Positions 36,131-45,856 are shown, numbered from the stretch's first letter. The stretch is 64,000 nucleotides of DNA from Lactococcus carnosus (GCF_006770265.1 NZ_CP017194.1:2046001-2110000); one strand, 5' to 3'. A program made the numbers and translations. Notes: a model not told the origin generated them from the letters alone.

Positions 36131-37012
36131 TTACACCTTCTCTTTCACGTTTTTGCCTAGGATACCGGCAGGACGGATTAAAAGAATGATGATCAAGACA
36201 GCATAAACCACTGCATCTTTATAGCCTGCTACCCATGATAATTTACCTGGAAGCGACTGAGCAACTGTCTCAAGCAGACCGATAACAATACCGCCAAGCG
36301 CAGCACCAGGAATGATCCCAATCCCACCGAGAACTGCTGCAACAAAGGCTTTAAGCCCTGGTGCCATCCCCATAAGTGGATCGATCGAGCCATAATAAAG
36401 ACCGATTAAGACACCAGCCGCACCAGCAAGCGCTGAACCAAGTGCAAAGGTAAAACTAATCGTCCGATCGACATTTATCCCCATCAGACGTGCCGCATCT
36501 GCCTCAACTGAAACAGCACGCATGGCTTTGCCCATTTTTGTCTTTTTAACGATGAGCTGCAATAAAATCATCAAAATAATAGCTGTTACCAGAATCATCA
36601 GTTGCACATTTGTGATGGTCACGCTACCCAGTGAATACTTTTCTACGTTAATCGCACTTGGAAATTGACGTGAGGCAGAGCCGACGAAATAAATCATCAC
36701 GTTTTCAAGCAAGAATGACACACCGATCGCAGTGATCAAGGCTGCTACCTTACTTGACTTACGGAGTGGACGATAGGCCAAAAATTCGATGACCATACCC
36801 AATATCGCACAGCCAATCATTGACAAAATTAAGGCGATGAAAAAATTTAAGTGCAGGAAGTTAATAAAATAATAACCCATAAAAGCGCCCATCATATAGA
36901 CGTCTCCATGCGCAAAGTTGATGAGTTTGATAATCCCGTAAACCATAGTGTAGCCAAGCGCTATCAACGCATAGACACTGCCGAGAATCAAGCCGTTTAC
37001 AATAATTTGCAT
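36131..37012 (-). CDS. livH: Branched-chain amino-acid ABC transporter permease LivH
   Basis: 293 residues, eight or so helices. MQIIVNGLILGSVYALIALGYTMVYGIIKLINFAHGD is the canonical LivH opening, so I use this ATG (GGAGAAAAGCA before it) instead of a start 19 codons upstream inside the leader. The RLMGINVDRTISFTFALGSALAG loop is typical. First gene of livHMGF, under a CodY-box promoter. Confidence 0.95.
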   Translation of the reverse strand: MQIIVNGLILGSVYALIALGYTMVYGIIKLINFAHGDVYMMGAFMGYYFINFLHLNFFIALILSMIGCAILGMVIEFLAYRPLRKSSKVAALITAIGVSFLLENVMIYFVGSASRQFPSAINVEKYSLGSVTITNVQLMILVTAIILMILLQLIVKKTKMGKAMRAVSVEADAARLMGINVDRTISFTFALGSALAGAAGVLIGLYYGSIDPLMGMAPGLKAFVAAVLGGIGIIPGAALGGIVIGLLETVAQSLPGKLSWVAGYKDAVVYAVLIIILLIRPAGILGKNVKEKV

Positions 37013-37080
37013 TGCTTTTCTCCAATTTATATTCTTAATAAGATAATATTGTCTAACAAATGTAGACAATTATTCTATTT

Positions 37081-37108
37081 ATTTTACCATAATTTTCAGA
37101 AAATTCAA
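37081..37108 (-). promoter_or_regulatory. livHMGF promoter with perfect CodY box
   Basis: TTGAAT, 16 bases, TAAAAT (TGG-extended) on the minus strand. The box AATTTTCAGAAAATT (37091-37105) matches all 15 positions of the CodY consensus and fills the spacer, so CodY bound with branched-chain amino acids should block RNA polymerase. Confidence 0.88.
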
Positions 37109-37255
37109 GATGCTTGATCATTTTAATTACTTGATAAACTGGGAAGATTTATAAAGTAAACATTGCTTCTTGATCTGAAATAATGCGAAATCATCCACCA
37201 TTTATAGCGTAAATTTAGGTCTATTTTTTAATAAAGTCAATTTATTTTAGATTTT

Positions 37256-37286
37256 TTGCCTTTTTTTATCTAATTTGTGGTAAAAT
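37256..37286 (+). promoter_or_regulatory. Promoter of the LysM-CHAP gene
   Basis: Extended -10 TGGTAAAAT with a weak -35 TTGCCT 19 bases upstream. Confidence 0.55.
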
Positions 37287-37328
37287 ATTAACTATATTAC
37301 TTAATTTTTGATTAAGAAAGGGAATCAC

Positions 37329-38936
37329 ATGGGAAAACATGATCAACCATCGCTAATTTATACTAAAAAAAATGCAGTGAAACTCGCATTAAGTACTGGG
37401 ACAATTGCTGGCGCATTCGCTTTAACGACTGTCACAGCATCCGCAGACACCTATATCGTAAAGGCTGGAGATACACTTTCAGGCATTGCGGCAAAGTATG
37501 ATACATCTGTGAGCGCACTCTCTAAACTCAACAACATTCAAAATATTCATCATATTAGTATCAACCAAAAGATAGAAACGAGTCAAGCAGTGCAGGTTGA
37601 ACCTTCTAAACCAGCAGAACAAGCAGCTACTGTAAACTCTGAGTCAACCGTGCCGACTGATGCCTCTCAGGCATCAGTCAACACAGCAACACCAGCAGTG
37701 ACTTATGTCGTTAAAGCAGGTGATACACTTGGTGCCATCTCAAGCAAGCAAGGCGTCAGTGTTGCAGAGATCGTCAAACAGTCTAACCTTCAGGATGCTA
37801 ACCTGATTTATGTTGGTCAAACACTCCTCATCAAACCTGAAGTCAAGGCAAAGCCACGTATCGTTCCCAAAGTAATCCCTGCTGTAACCTATAAGGTTAA
37901 AGCAGGAGAATCTCTTTGGCAAATTGCCAATGCTGAAAAAGTAACAATTGCTGAGATTGTTAACCATTCAGGTATTCATAATGCCAACTTGATCTATGTC
38001 GGCCAAGAATTAATCATCAAACCTGCTGTCACAATCTATGTAGGTGGTGCACTCAGTATCTCAGCATCAGATTTAGCCAAACAAGCAGGACTTTCTGAAA
38101 CAGCTGCACAAAATGCGATTGATATCGCCAATCACTTGATGGGACAAGAAGGCTTTACTGTGCAAGGTGCTGCTGGTACTTTAGCCGTAGCTCAACGCGA
38201 ATCAGGATTTAATCCTGAAGCCATTAATCCCTCTGGTGGTGTAGCTGGTATCTTCCAATGGTCTGGCTGGTCAAATAACATCAACGGCAATCGTTGGGGT
38301 CGGGCTAGTGAAAAAACATTGTCGATGCCCGTTCAACTAGAACTGGTCTCTACCGAACTAAACAGTAATTTTAAAAACGTCAAAACTTTAGTAGGCAATG
38401 CTACTGATCCTAAACAAGCAAGTTTAGATTGGACTGTTTATTATGAAGGGGTTGCCTTAAGTGACCCGCAAACAAAAGAGAAAGCACTATTGGCTAATGC
38501 TGAAAAATGGTACGATCTACTTAAAGACCATGTAACCGGTACAGAGGCAGATGCAGTTGATGTCCCGTTTGATGTTACCAAAGGCGCTTATAGCAGCACT
38601 GGAAATACCTATGCTTCTGGTCAATGTACTTGGTATGTGAAAGACATATTCAAGGCACGCATGGGCGATTACTGGGGAAATGCCAAAGACTGGGCAGCTT
38701 CAGCAAAACGTGAGGGCGTTCCAGTTGACCATAACCCAATAGCCAACCAAACGATTGCTGTCTTTCAACCTGGTAGTGCTGGGGCAGATGCAACCTATGG
38801 CCACGTTGCAGTTGTTATCGGTGTAAATGGCGATAGCATAACGATCAAAGAGATGAACGGTGCAGCAGGAATTGGCAAAACAAATACAAGAGTCATTCCT
38901 AAATCAGCTGCAACTTATATTCATATGACCTATTAA
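37329..38936 (+). CDS. Secreted peptidoglycan hydrolase: three LysM, lysozyme-like and CHAP domains
   Basis: 535 residues. A signal peptide ends near ASAD (residue 40). Three LysM repeats for peptidoglycan binding are at about 41-84, 124-167 and 188-231 (TYIVKAGDTL, TYVVKAGDTL, TYKVKAGESL), with a Pro/Glu/Ala linker after the first. The middle (about 255-400) is like a phage tail lysozyme, with Glu291 in QRESGFNP as the likely acid. The C-terminus is a CHAP amidase/endopeptidase with Cys433 (GQCTWYV) and His492 (YGHVAVV). Two different lytic activities in one protein suggest cell-wall remodelling or cell separation. The gene lies on the opposite strand inside the liv region. The TTG seven codons upstream is rejected because AAAGGG precedes this ATG. 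Confidence 0.9.
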   Translation: MGKHDQPSLIYTKKNAVKLALSTGTIAGAFALTTVTASADTYIVKAGDTLSGIAAKYDTSVSALSKLNNIQNIHHISINQKIETSQAVQVEPSKPAEQAATVNSESTVPTDASQASVNTATPAVTYVVKAGDTLGAISSKQGVSVAEIVKQSNLQDANLIYVGQTLLIKPEVKAKPRIVPKVIPAVTYKVKAGESLWQIANAEKVTIAEIVNHSGIHNANLIYVGQELIIKPAVTIYVGGALSISASDLAKQAGLSETAAQNAIDIANHLMGQEGFTVQGAAGTLAVAQRESGFNPEAINPSGGVAGIFQWSGWSNNINGNRWGRASEKTLSMPVQLELVSTELNSNFKNVKTLVGNATDPKQASLDWTVYYEGVALSDPQTKEKALLANAEKWYDLLKDHVTGTEADAVDVPFDVTKGAYSSTGNTYASGQCTWYVKDIFKARMGDYWGNAKDWAASAKREGVPVDHNPIANQTIAVFQPGSAGADATYGHVAVVIGVNGDSITIKEMNGAAGIGKTNTRVIPKSAATYIHMTY

Positions 38937-38942
38937 TACACA

Positions 38943-38972
38943 TAAAAAAAAGCTGTCTGAGGACACCTTTTT
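38943..38972. terminator. Bidirectional terminator between LysM-CHAP gene and a Liv binding-protein gene
   Basis: AGCTGTC-TGAG-GACA-CCT hairpin with one C-C mismatch, flanked by A8 and T7 runs, between convergent genes. Confidence 0.8.
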
Positions 38973-39004
38973 TTATGTTGTAAAATTGCTTAGATATGAC
39001 AACC

Positions 39005-40186
39005 CTATTGCGGGTTAACCACTTCAGCAGATACTTCTTTGCCTTTTTCAAGCTTGACAAGATAGGCAGATTTAACTGGATCATGAAACTTGTTAATTGT
39101 AATCGTACCAGTCACACCCTTGAAATCCTGCAATTTAGCAAGGCCTTTAGCGATATCAACTGACGTTTTAGCATTTTCAGCAGTTGCCGCCGCTTTAACC
39201 ATCATGACCGCATCGTAAGCACAGGCTTCATAGGTAGAAGGTACTGTGCCATATTTTTCCTTATATTTTTTGATAAAAGCCTCTGTCTTATTGTTTGCCG
39301 GTTTTAAACTTGAAAAACCTGATACAAAATAGACATTAGTAGCAGCTTTTTCTCCTGCTAATGCTGTAAAGGTAGGATCTGCTAACACATCGCCCCCAAC
39401 AATTGGCATTGACATTCCTAAGTCACGGGCTTGTTTGACAAGGATACCCGCCTCTTGATAGTAACCTAATACAATGAGTGTCCCAAATTTTTCATTTGAT
39501 AATTTAGATAGTTGAGCCTGGAAGTCTTTTTCACCAGCTTGATAAGTAGCCACTTCGACAATTTTACCTTTATACTTATCTTTAAAGTTTTGAAAGAGAC
39601 CCTTTGCATAGTCCGATGAGTTGTCATAGTAGACTGCGACCGCGTCATCCTTTAAGCTATTTGTTACAAAATCAGAGATGACTTTCCCTTGGAATGAATC
39701 CGGGAAAATGGCACGAAATACATACTTCTCAACTTGATTTCCCTTGTGTGTCAACTCATCATTAGTTGATGTTGGGGCAACAATGGGCACTGCAAATTTA
39801 GTCGCGTTAGGAATCATCGCCTTAGTTTGGGAAGAGGCATTCGTCCCAATAACAGCATTGACCTTATCATTTGACATCAAATTTGCGGCAACCGTTGCTG
39901 ACTCGGCATTATCAGATTTGTTGTCCTTCTTGCTGACTTCAATTTTTTTACCATTTATGCCGCCAGAAGCATTTAGTTCTGCGACTGCCATGTCAGCACC
40001 ACGTTCACTCCCTTTACCATACGCGGCTAGGGCGCCAGTCATTTCAATATCATACCCGATCTTAAATGTTTTGCCGATAGCATTGCCATTAGCACTCCTA
40101 GCAGCTCCTGGAGGTGCACAAGAGGCCAGTGTCATGACTGCTGCTGCAGTTATCACACCCACCAAAACTTTAGACATTTTTTTCAT
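39005..40186 (-). CDS. Branched-chain amino-acid binding lipoprotein (paralogue 1)
   Basis: 393 residues. Lipobox LASC with Cys23. A LivJ-type periplasmic-binding fold follows (FKIGYDIEMTGALAAYGKGSERGADMAVAELNASGG; VYYDNSSDYAKGLFQNFKDKYKGKIVE). It has its own promoter and CodY boxes. It is one of three paralogues in this stretch that could all feed the single LivHMGF. Good AGGAG site before the ATG. Confidence 0.93.
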   Translation of the reverse strand: MKKMSKVLVGVITAAAVMTLASCAPPGAARSANGNAIGKTFKIGYDIEMTGALAAYGKGSERGADMAVAELNASGGINGKKIEVSKKDNKSDNAESATVAANLMSNDKVNAVIGTNASSQTKAMIPNATKFAVPIVAPTSTNDELTHKGNQVEKYVFRAIFPDSFQGKVISDFVTNSLKDDAVAVYYDNSSDYAKGLFQNFKDKYKGKIVEVATYQAGEKDFQAQLSKLSNEKFGTLIVLGYYQEAGILVKQARDLGMSMPIVGGDVLADPTFTALAGEKAATNVYFVSGFSSLKPANNKTEAFIKKYKEKYGTVPSTYEACAYDAVMMVKAAATAENAKTSVDIAKGLAKLQDFKGVTGTITINKFHDPVKSAYLVKLEKGKEVSAEVVNPQ

Positions 40187-40301
40187 GGTATTCTCCTAAT
40201 AAGATGAGTAGTCAGATAAAGCGTCAGCATATTGTATCTTACTGCTTGACCTTAAGCAGTTTAAGGCGCTAGTTAATCTATCTGTAACAATTTTAATTAT
40301 T

Positions 40302-40346
40302 ATTGTATCAATTTTCTGAAAGTTGTCAAGTAATTCTCTGAAAAAC
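40302..40346 (-). promoter_or_regulatory. Promoter of Liv binding protein 1 with two CodY boxes
   Basis: TTGACA (40324-40329), 16 bases, TACAAT (40302-40307) on the minus strand. AATTTTCTGAAAGTT (40310-40324) lies between the two hexamers and matches 14 of 15 CodY positions; a weaker box (12 of 15) lies at 40332-40346. Confidence 0.85.
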
Positions 40347-40425
40347 AAGGTGAATAGGGTAATCTGATCTTAAATGTTCGGTTTTATCTACTAGACAAAG
40401 CAACTTATCAATACCTAACTATTTC

Positions 40426-40454
40426 AAAAAAAAACAGTTTGCTATAACTGTTTT
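40426..40454 (-). terminator. Terminator of Liv binding protein 2
   Basis: AAAACAGTT-ATAGCA-AACTGTTTT with a T-run on the minus strand. Confidence 0.85.
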
Positions 40455-40494
40455 TAAAAGACTATTTAAGGCTAATCGTAAGTAGAACGCGTGA

Positions 40495-41667
40495 CTATTT
40501 GACGATTTCTGCAGCAACTTCTTTGCCTTCTTCAAGTTTCACCATCACAGCTGACTTGACTGGATTATGATGCTTATCGATATCGATCGTCCCTGTCGCA
40601 CCAACCAATCCTTTGACATTACCTAAAGCCTTGGCTAAGGCAACAGAATTTTCAACCTTACCCGACTCAGCTGCTTGCTTGATCATGTAAACAGCATCGT
40701 AGGCGCAGGCCGCAAAGGCTGACGGCTCTTCATTATAAGCCTTTTGATAGGCGTCAATAAATTTTTTCGTTGTCTCATTAAATGGTGCTTTAGTCGAGAA
40801 ACCTGCCACGTAGTGGACGTTTGTTGCCGCATTACCTGCTAGTGCTGTATAGGTTGGATCAGAAATACCATCACCACCAACAATCGGTTGGGTGATGCCC
40901 ATTTCACGCGCTTGCTTTGTAATTAAACCACCCTCAGCATAGTAACCGATCAAGGCAATTGCATCGAACGATTTATTTTTAACCTTAGTTAAGGCAGCTT
41001 GGAAATCCTTGTCTCCAGCTTGATAGCTCAGGGTATCAACAATCGTCCCTTTATAGTTGGCCTTAAACGTTTTAAGAATCCCACGGGCATAGTCTGATGA
41101 ATTATCATAATAAACCAGCACTTTTTTAGCATTTAGCGACTTTTCGGTATAATTAGCGATGACTTTTCCTTGAAAGGCATCAGGGAAAATCGTCCGAAAA
41201 ATATAAGGTTGCACCTTATCATTTTTATAGGTTAGGCTATCATTTGTACCAGTTGGGGTAATCAAAGGCACTTGTGCCTTAGTCACATTTGGTGTCGCCG
41301 CAAGTGTACCACCAGAAGACATCGGCCCAATGATGGCTGCTACTTTATCATTGTTGGTCAAGTTTGATACGACAGTCGCAACCTCACCATTGTCAGTTTT
41401 ATTATCTTTAACAACTAACTCGATCTGCTTGCCACCAATGCCACCTTTGGCATTGATCTCATCAGTAGCCAGTTGGATGGCATTTTTTTCAGCATTACCC
41501 GGTGCAGCATACGCGCCAGATAACTCCATATTCACACCTATCTTAACTGTTTTGCCAATGGTATTACCCTTATCTGAGCCACTTTGACTAGCACCTGGTG
41601 CACTACCGCATGCTACCAAAAGGACAAGACCAAGTGCTGAAAGGCCTAATATCGCTATCTTCTTCAT
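40495..41667 (-). CDS. Branched-chain amino-acid binding lipoprotein (paralogue 2)
   Basis: 390 residues, lipobox LVAC with Cys20. The fold is as in the other paralogues (VKIGVNMELSGAYAAPGNAEKNAIQLATDEINAKGG; VYYDNSSDYARGILKTF). No separate promoter is evident in the 73-base gap from paralogue 3; two hairpins there suggest it is expressed by read-through. Ligand preference cannot be told from sequence. Confidence 0.93.
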   Translation of the reverse strand: MKKIAILGLSALGLVLLVACGSAPGASQSGSDKGNTIGKTVKIGVNMELSGAYAAPGNAEKNAIQLATDEINAKGGIGGKQIELVVKDNKTDNGEVATVVSNLTNNDKVAAIIGPMSSGGTLAATPNVTKAQVPLITPTGTNDSLTYKNDKVQPYIFRTIFPDAFQGKVIANYTEKSLNAKKVLVYYDNSSDYARGILKTFKANYKGTIVDTLSYQAGDKDFQAALTKVKNKSFDAIALIGYYAEGGLITKQAREMGITQPIVGGDGISDPTYTALAGNAATNVHYVAGFSTKAPFNETTKKFIDAYQKAYNEEPSAFAACAYDAVYMIKQAAESGKVENSVALAKALGNVKGLVGATGTIDIDKHHNPVKSAVMVKLEEGKEVAAEIVK

Positions 41668-41688
41668 TCATTCTCCTAATACGGACAA

Positions 41689-41740
41689 AAATCACAAAGC
41701 CTATATGGCTTTGTGACATCGCCCCAGCATATATGTTGGG
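41689..41740 (-). terminator. Leaky terminator and second hairpin between Liv binding-protein genes 3 and 2
   Basis: Stem CACAAAGCC/GGCTTTGTG (41693-41715) followed on the minus strand by ATTTTTG, plus a near-palindrome CCCAACATATATGCTGGG at the stop of gene 3. Paralogue 2 lacks its own visible promoter, so read-through is expected. Confidence 0.7.
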
Positions 41741-42925
41741 TTAGTCAGGTTTAACAATCGTTTCTGACGCTTCTTTACCATTTTCAAGTTTGACAACAAC
41801 CGCATCTTTGACAGGGTTATGGTCTTTATCGACTGAGATATCTCCAGTCGCCCCTTTAAATCCTTTAAGTTTAGCAAGCCCATCTTTAACATCCACAGAC
41901 GATTTTGCTTTTGTATCCTCTGCTGCTTGTTTGACCATGTAAACAGCATCATAAGACAGAGCATCAAACATAGATGGTTCAGTCTGATATTTTGCTTTAT
42001 AACCAGCAATAAATCGCTTCGTTACCTCGTTTGCAGGAGTTTTACCTGAGTAGCCTGAAACATAATAAACATTCGTTGCTGCAGCATCACCAGCAAGTGC
42101 GATAAAGGTAGGGTCGGCAAAGCCATCTCCACCAAGAATCGGCTGTTGTAGACCAAGTTCACGGGCTTGTTTTGTAATCAAGCCAGCTTCACTATAGTAG
42201 CCAGGCATAACAATTGCATCAAAATCCTCAGACTTAATCTTAGATAAGGTTGCTTGGAAGTCTTTATCTCCAGACTGGAAAGTCACTTTATCAACAATCT
42301 TACCTTTATACGTCTTTTCAAATGACTTAGCAATACCTTTAGCATAGTCAGATGAATTATCATAATACAAGACAACTCTTTTAGCATTTAGTTTATCTGC
42401 TGTATAGTTAGCAAGCACTTTACCTTGATAGCTATCCTGGAAAGTCGACCGGAAAACATATTGATTGACTTTCCCATTCGTAGTGGTTAGTGTATCATCA
42501 GTTCCACCAGGTGTTACCAATGGTACTGCACCCTTAGTGACGTTTGGTGTCATCGATTTAACAGCACCCGATGTCATAGAACCGATAATCGCATTCACTT
42601 TATCATTGTTAATCAGATTTGAAGCAACTGTATTGGCTTCGACGTTATCAGACTTATTATCTTTTGAGACAACTTTTATTTGTTTATCATTAATCCCACC
42701 AGCTTTATTGATTTCATCAACCGCAAGATCGGCACCTTTTTTACCCGCATTACCATACGCTGCCACTGCACCTGAAAGTTCCAAGTCGTAACCTAATTTA
42801 AAGGTATCGCCAATCGGTGTTCCTTTAGATTCTGATGCTTTACCACCAGGTGCTGCGCTACATGCTGCTAATGAAAATGCTGCTAAACCGGCGACTGCTA
42901 TTATGCCTAATGCTTTTAATTTCAT
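41741..42925 (-). CDS. Branched-chain amino-acid binding lipoprotein (paralogue 3)
   Basis: 394 residues, lipobox LAAC with Cys22. The LivJ fold is as above (FKLGYDLELSGAVAAYGNAGKKGADLAVDEINKAGG; LYYDNSSDYAKGIAKSF). It has the strongest promoter of the three and CodY control, so it is probably the main binding protein. AGGAG precedes the ATG. Confidence 0.93.
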   Translation of the reverse strand: MKLKALGIIAVAGLAAFSLAACSAAPGGKASESKGTPIGDTFKLGYDLELSGAVAAYGNAGKKGADLAVDEINKAGGINDKQIKVVSKDNKSDNVEANTVASNLINNDKVNAIIGSMTSGAVKSMTPNVTKGAVPLVTPGGTDDTLTTTNGKVNQYVFRSTFQDSYQGKVLANYTADKLNAKRVVLYYDNSSDYAKGIAKSFEKTYKGKIVDKVTFQSGDKDFQATLSKIKSEDFDAIVMPGYYSEAGLITKQARELGLQQPILGGDGFADPTFIALAGDAAATNVYYVSGYSGKTPANEVTKRFIAGYKAKYQTEPSMFDALSYDAVYMVKQAAEDTKAKSSVDVKDGLAKLKGFKGATGDISVDKDHNPVKDAVVVKLENGKEASETIVKPD

Positions 42926-42958
42926 AACTTGTTTCTCCTACTGTCTCTAAGTCTATAT

Positions 42959-43014
42959 AATATTCTGAAAATTCAGTTCTTAAATAGTATACAAAATAAT
43001 CTGACAATTGTCAA
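42959..43014 (-). promoter_or_regulatory. Promoter of Liv binding protein 3 with two CodY boxes
   Basis: TTGACA (43009-43014), 17 bases, TATACT (42986-42991) on the minus strand. CodY boxes are AATATTCTGAAAATT (42959-42973, 14 of 15 matches, just after the start point) and AATAATCTGACAATT (42995-43009, 12 of 15, in the spacer). Confidence 0.85.
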
Positions 43015-43114
43015 CGATTTTATTTAAAGTAAGAAACGCATACTAAACAGAAGAAAATAGCAGCATTTCAAGCACGATAGGCTAGCTTAAGCAGAACGAA
43101 TATGCCTCGCACAC

Positions 43115-43582
43115 TCACTTGCCAGAGTCACTTTGACGCACCTCACTTGTATCTATTATGAGTGTGACAGGGCCATCATTTTGGAGAGCAATTTGCATAT
43201 CTGCCCCAAACACACCTGTGACCGTTTTAATTTCAGCAGCTAATGCTTGATTAAATTGATCATATAGTGCCTTGGCATGAGTTGGGTGACCAGCCTTCGT
43301 AAAACTGGGCCGATTCCCTTTTTTAGTTGCTGCAAATAAAGTAAATTGGGAGATAGATAAAATGCTACCATCAGCAATCGCTTTAACAGATAGATTCATC
43401 TTGCCATCAGCATCTGAAAAGATCCGTAGATTAACGATTTTTCTAACAGCATAGCTAATATCTTGCGCTGTATCAGCATCCTCTATCCCAACAAAAACTA
43501 GCAAACCTTGCTTGATTTCCGAAAAAATAGCCTCATCAATCATACAGCTAGCAGATTTAACACGTTGAATAACAAGTCTCAT
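43115..43582 (-). CDS. dtd: D-aminoacyl-tRNA deacylase
   Basis: 155 residues. It hydrolyses D-amino acids from tRNAs. The two active-site motifs SQFTLFA (near residue 78) and GPVTLIID are present. It follows rel by about 60 bases; the rel-dtd order is conserved in streptococci and lactococci. Confidence 0.96.
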   Translation of the reverse strand: MRLVIQRVKSASCMIDEAIFSEIKQGLLVFVGIEDADTAQDISYAVRKIVNLRIFSDADGKMNLSVKAIADGSILSISQFTLFAATKKGNRPSFTKAGHPTHAKALYDQFNQALAAEIKTVTGVFGADMQIALQNDGPVTLIIDTSEVRQSDSGK

Positions 43583-43645
43583 ATCTAATATTTTACCATT
43601 TTTTTAAGAATCGAGATAGCATAAACTAACGATTATCCCTGTAAA

Positions 43646-45856
43646 TTACCCATTTGTCCGTTTAACACTATAGACATCTGGTACCATCTTGATTTTATCC
43701 ACCACAGTTGTCAATTCTGATAGATTTTTTATCATCAGTTTGACATGGATATTTGCCATTTTAAGGTCTTTAGTTGGCTGTGCATTAATAGAAATCAACT
43801 TTTTCGTCGTATTTGATAAGACTTGCATGACATCATTGGCGATACCAGTCCGATTGAAGCCAAAAATATCGATATTGGCGATATAATCTTTACTGCCTCT
43901 TTGTTCTTCCCACTCAACAGCAATTAACCGATTTTCATAGTCTTCTTGACTTTTGACATTTTGGCAGTCGCTCCTGTGGATTGATACACCACGACCCTTG
44001 GTGATATAGCCTACGATATCATCTCCTGGAACAGGATTACAACACTTACTCATGCGAACGAGCAAGCTATCGATACCAGCAACATTAACACCGCCATCAT
44101 GGCGAATCTTCATCACCTCGCCGGTTGTTTTAACCTCGCCACTCATCAGCTCTTCAGCTTCTTTGCGCGCTTTTTCACGCTCAATTTCACGACGTTCATC
44201 TTCAGTCAGCTTGTTAAAAACAGTCACAACACCCGTCTCGCCAAATCCGATAGACGCATATAAAGCATCCGCATCTCTAAAATTCAGCCGATCACAAACC
44301 GGTTCCAAGTGTTTCTTATCCAAATACTGATTCGGTACAAAGCCATTATCCAGTAGATAGTCTTGTAACAGTTCACGGCCCTTATTGATGGATAATTCCT
44401 TGTCCTGATTCTTGAAAAATTGCTTGATTTTATTGCGTGCTTTATTGGTTTTAACGAGTTTAATCCAGTCACGACTCGGACCAAATGATGTTTTGTTGGT
44501 GACGATTTCGACCACATCACCTGTCTTCAAGACATGTGTGAGCGGTGTCATCCGACCATTAACTTTAGCACCGACTGCCTTATCCCCAACTTGCGTGTGG
44601 ATAGCATAGGCAAAGTCAATAGGACCAGATCCTGATGGCAGTTCTTGTACAGCACCATCTGGCGTAAAGACATAAATCTTTTCAGATAAAATATCCTCTT
44701 GTACAGCCTTAACAAAGTCCTGGGCATCATTTGACTCATCTTGCAGTTCTACTAATTCATGAATCCAGTTCAGATTCTGGGTGATCTCATTTGCCGATAC
44801 TTTTTCTTGACGACCAGACTTGTAGGCCCAATGTGCCGCCACACCATACTCAGCGATTTCATGCATTTCCCGAGTCCGAATTTGAAATTCCATTGGCCCT
44901 TTAGGCCCATAAACCGTCGTGTGAACTGACTGATAGCCATTTTCCTTAGGATTTGCGATGTAGTCCTTAAATCGACCTGGCATCGGCTTCCAAAGATCAT
45001 GAATGTAGCCTAATGTCGTATAGACATCACTGGTTGTATCTAAAATACAACGCACTGCAATCAAATCATAAAGCTCATCAAACCGCTTCTTTTTATCATG
45101 CATTTTGCGATAGATACTATAAATATGTTTGGGACGACCATAAATATCCCCAATCACACCCACTTTTTCAATATAATCTCTTAATTTTGTTGTGACTTCT
45201 TCGACTAGTTTCTCGCGATCAGCCCGCTTTTCTTTCATCAAGCCTCGGATGCGGTAAAATTCTATCTCATCCAGATAGCGAAACGACAAATCTTCTAGCT
45301 CCCACTTGATACGAGAGATCCCGAGACGATGTGCAAGCGGTGAGTAGATGGCCATCGTTTCACTAGAAATACGTTTTTGTTTGTCGGGCCGCAAGTGCTT
45401 CAAGGTTCTCATATTGTGCAGGCGGTCGGCTAACTTAACCAGAATCACGCGCATATCTTTAGACATAGCCATCAACATTTTTCTGTGATTTTCAGCTAAT
45501 TGTTCTTCGTGAGACTTGTACTCGACCTTACCCAATTTGGTCACACCATCTGTAATCACACGGACCTCAAGGCCAAACGCTTCCTCTAAATCATCCAGTG
45601 TACTTTCTGTGTCTTCTACGACATCATGAAGAAACCCACATGCTACCGTCACCGCATCTAGCTTAAGCTTGGCAAGTATGCCAGCGACTTGGATCGGATG
45701 GATAATATAAGGTTCACCTGATTGGCGATACTGTTCTTTATGCGCATTTGTCGCGTATACCAGTGCTTTTTTAACGAGAATAATATCACGTTCGCCCATA
45801 TATGTTTCTGCTAGGGCGACCACCTCTGCTCCGGTGAGATTTGGTTCACTTGCCAT
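43646..45856 (-). CDS. rel: Bifunctional (p)ppGpp synthetase/hydrolase
   Basis: 736 residues, long Rel/SpoT type. The hydrolase HD domain has His53, His77-Asp78 (HDVVEDT) and Asp144 (LADRLHN). The synthetase domain follows with D264, GRFKDYIANPK (294-304) and GYQSVHT. TGS (KIYVFTPDGAVQELP), zinc-finger (CCNPVPGDD) and C-terminal ACT (NIDIFGFNRTGIANDVMQVL) domains complete it. It is the central enzyme of the stringent response, which also affects GTP and so CodY. The start at MASEPNL matches the conserved MPKEVNL-type N-terminus of streptococcal Rel, but the only Shine-Dalgarno-like bases lie in a hairpin. Confidence 0.97.
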   Translation of the reverse strand: MASEPNLTGAEVVALAETYMGERDIILVKKALVYATNAHKEQYRQSGEPYIIHPIQVAGILAKLKLDAVTVACGFLHDVVEDTESTLDDLEEAFGLEVRVITDGVTKLGKVEYKSHEEQLAENHRKMLMAMSKDMRVILVKLADRLHNMRTLKHLRPDKQKRISSETMAIYSPLAHRLGISRIKWELEDLSFRYLDEIEFYRIRGLMKEKRADREKLVEEVTTKLRDYIEKVGVIGDIYGRPKHIYSIYRKMHDKKKRFDELYDLIAVRCILDTTSDVYTTLGYIHDLWKPMPGRFKDYIANPKENGYQSVHTTVYGPKGPMEFQIRTREMHEIAEYGVAAHWAYKSGRQEKVSANEITQNLNWIHELVELQDESNDAQDFVKAVQEDILSEKIYVFTPDGAVQELPSGSGPIDFAYAIHTQVGDKAVGAKVNGRMTPLTHVLKTGDVVEIVTNKTSFGPSRDWIKLVKTNKARNKIKQFFKNQDKELSINKGRELLQDYLLDNGFVPNQYLDKKHLEPVCDRLNFRDADALYASIGFGETGVVTVFNKLTEDERREIEREKARKEAEELMSGEVKTTGEVMKIRHDGGVNVAGIDSLLVRMSKCCNPVPGDDIVGYITKGRGVSIHRSDCQNVKSQEDYENRLIAVEWEEQRGSKDYIANIDIFGFNRTGIANDVMQVLSNTTKKLISINAQPTKDLKMANIHVKLMIKNLSELTTVVDKIKMVPDVYSVKRTNG

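Larger units (their letters stand above)
40187..40494. other. Regulatory gap between Liv binding-protein genes
   Basis: Holds the leader and promoter of paralogue 1, two CodY boxes and the terminator of paralogue 2. The leader can form a small CTGCTT...AAGCAG hairpin. No gene is seen. Confidence 0.7.
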
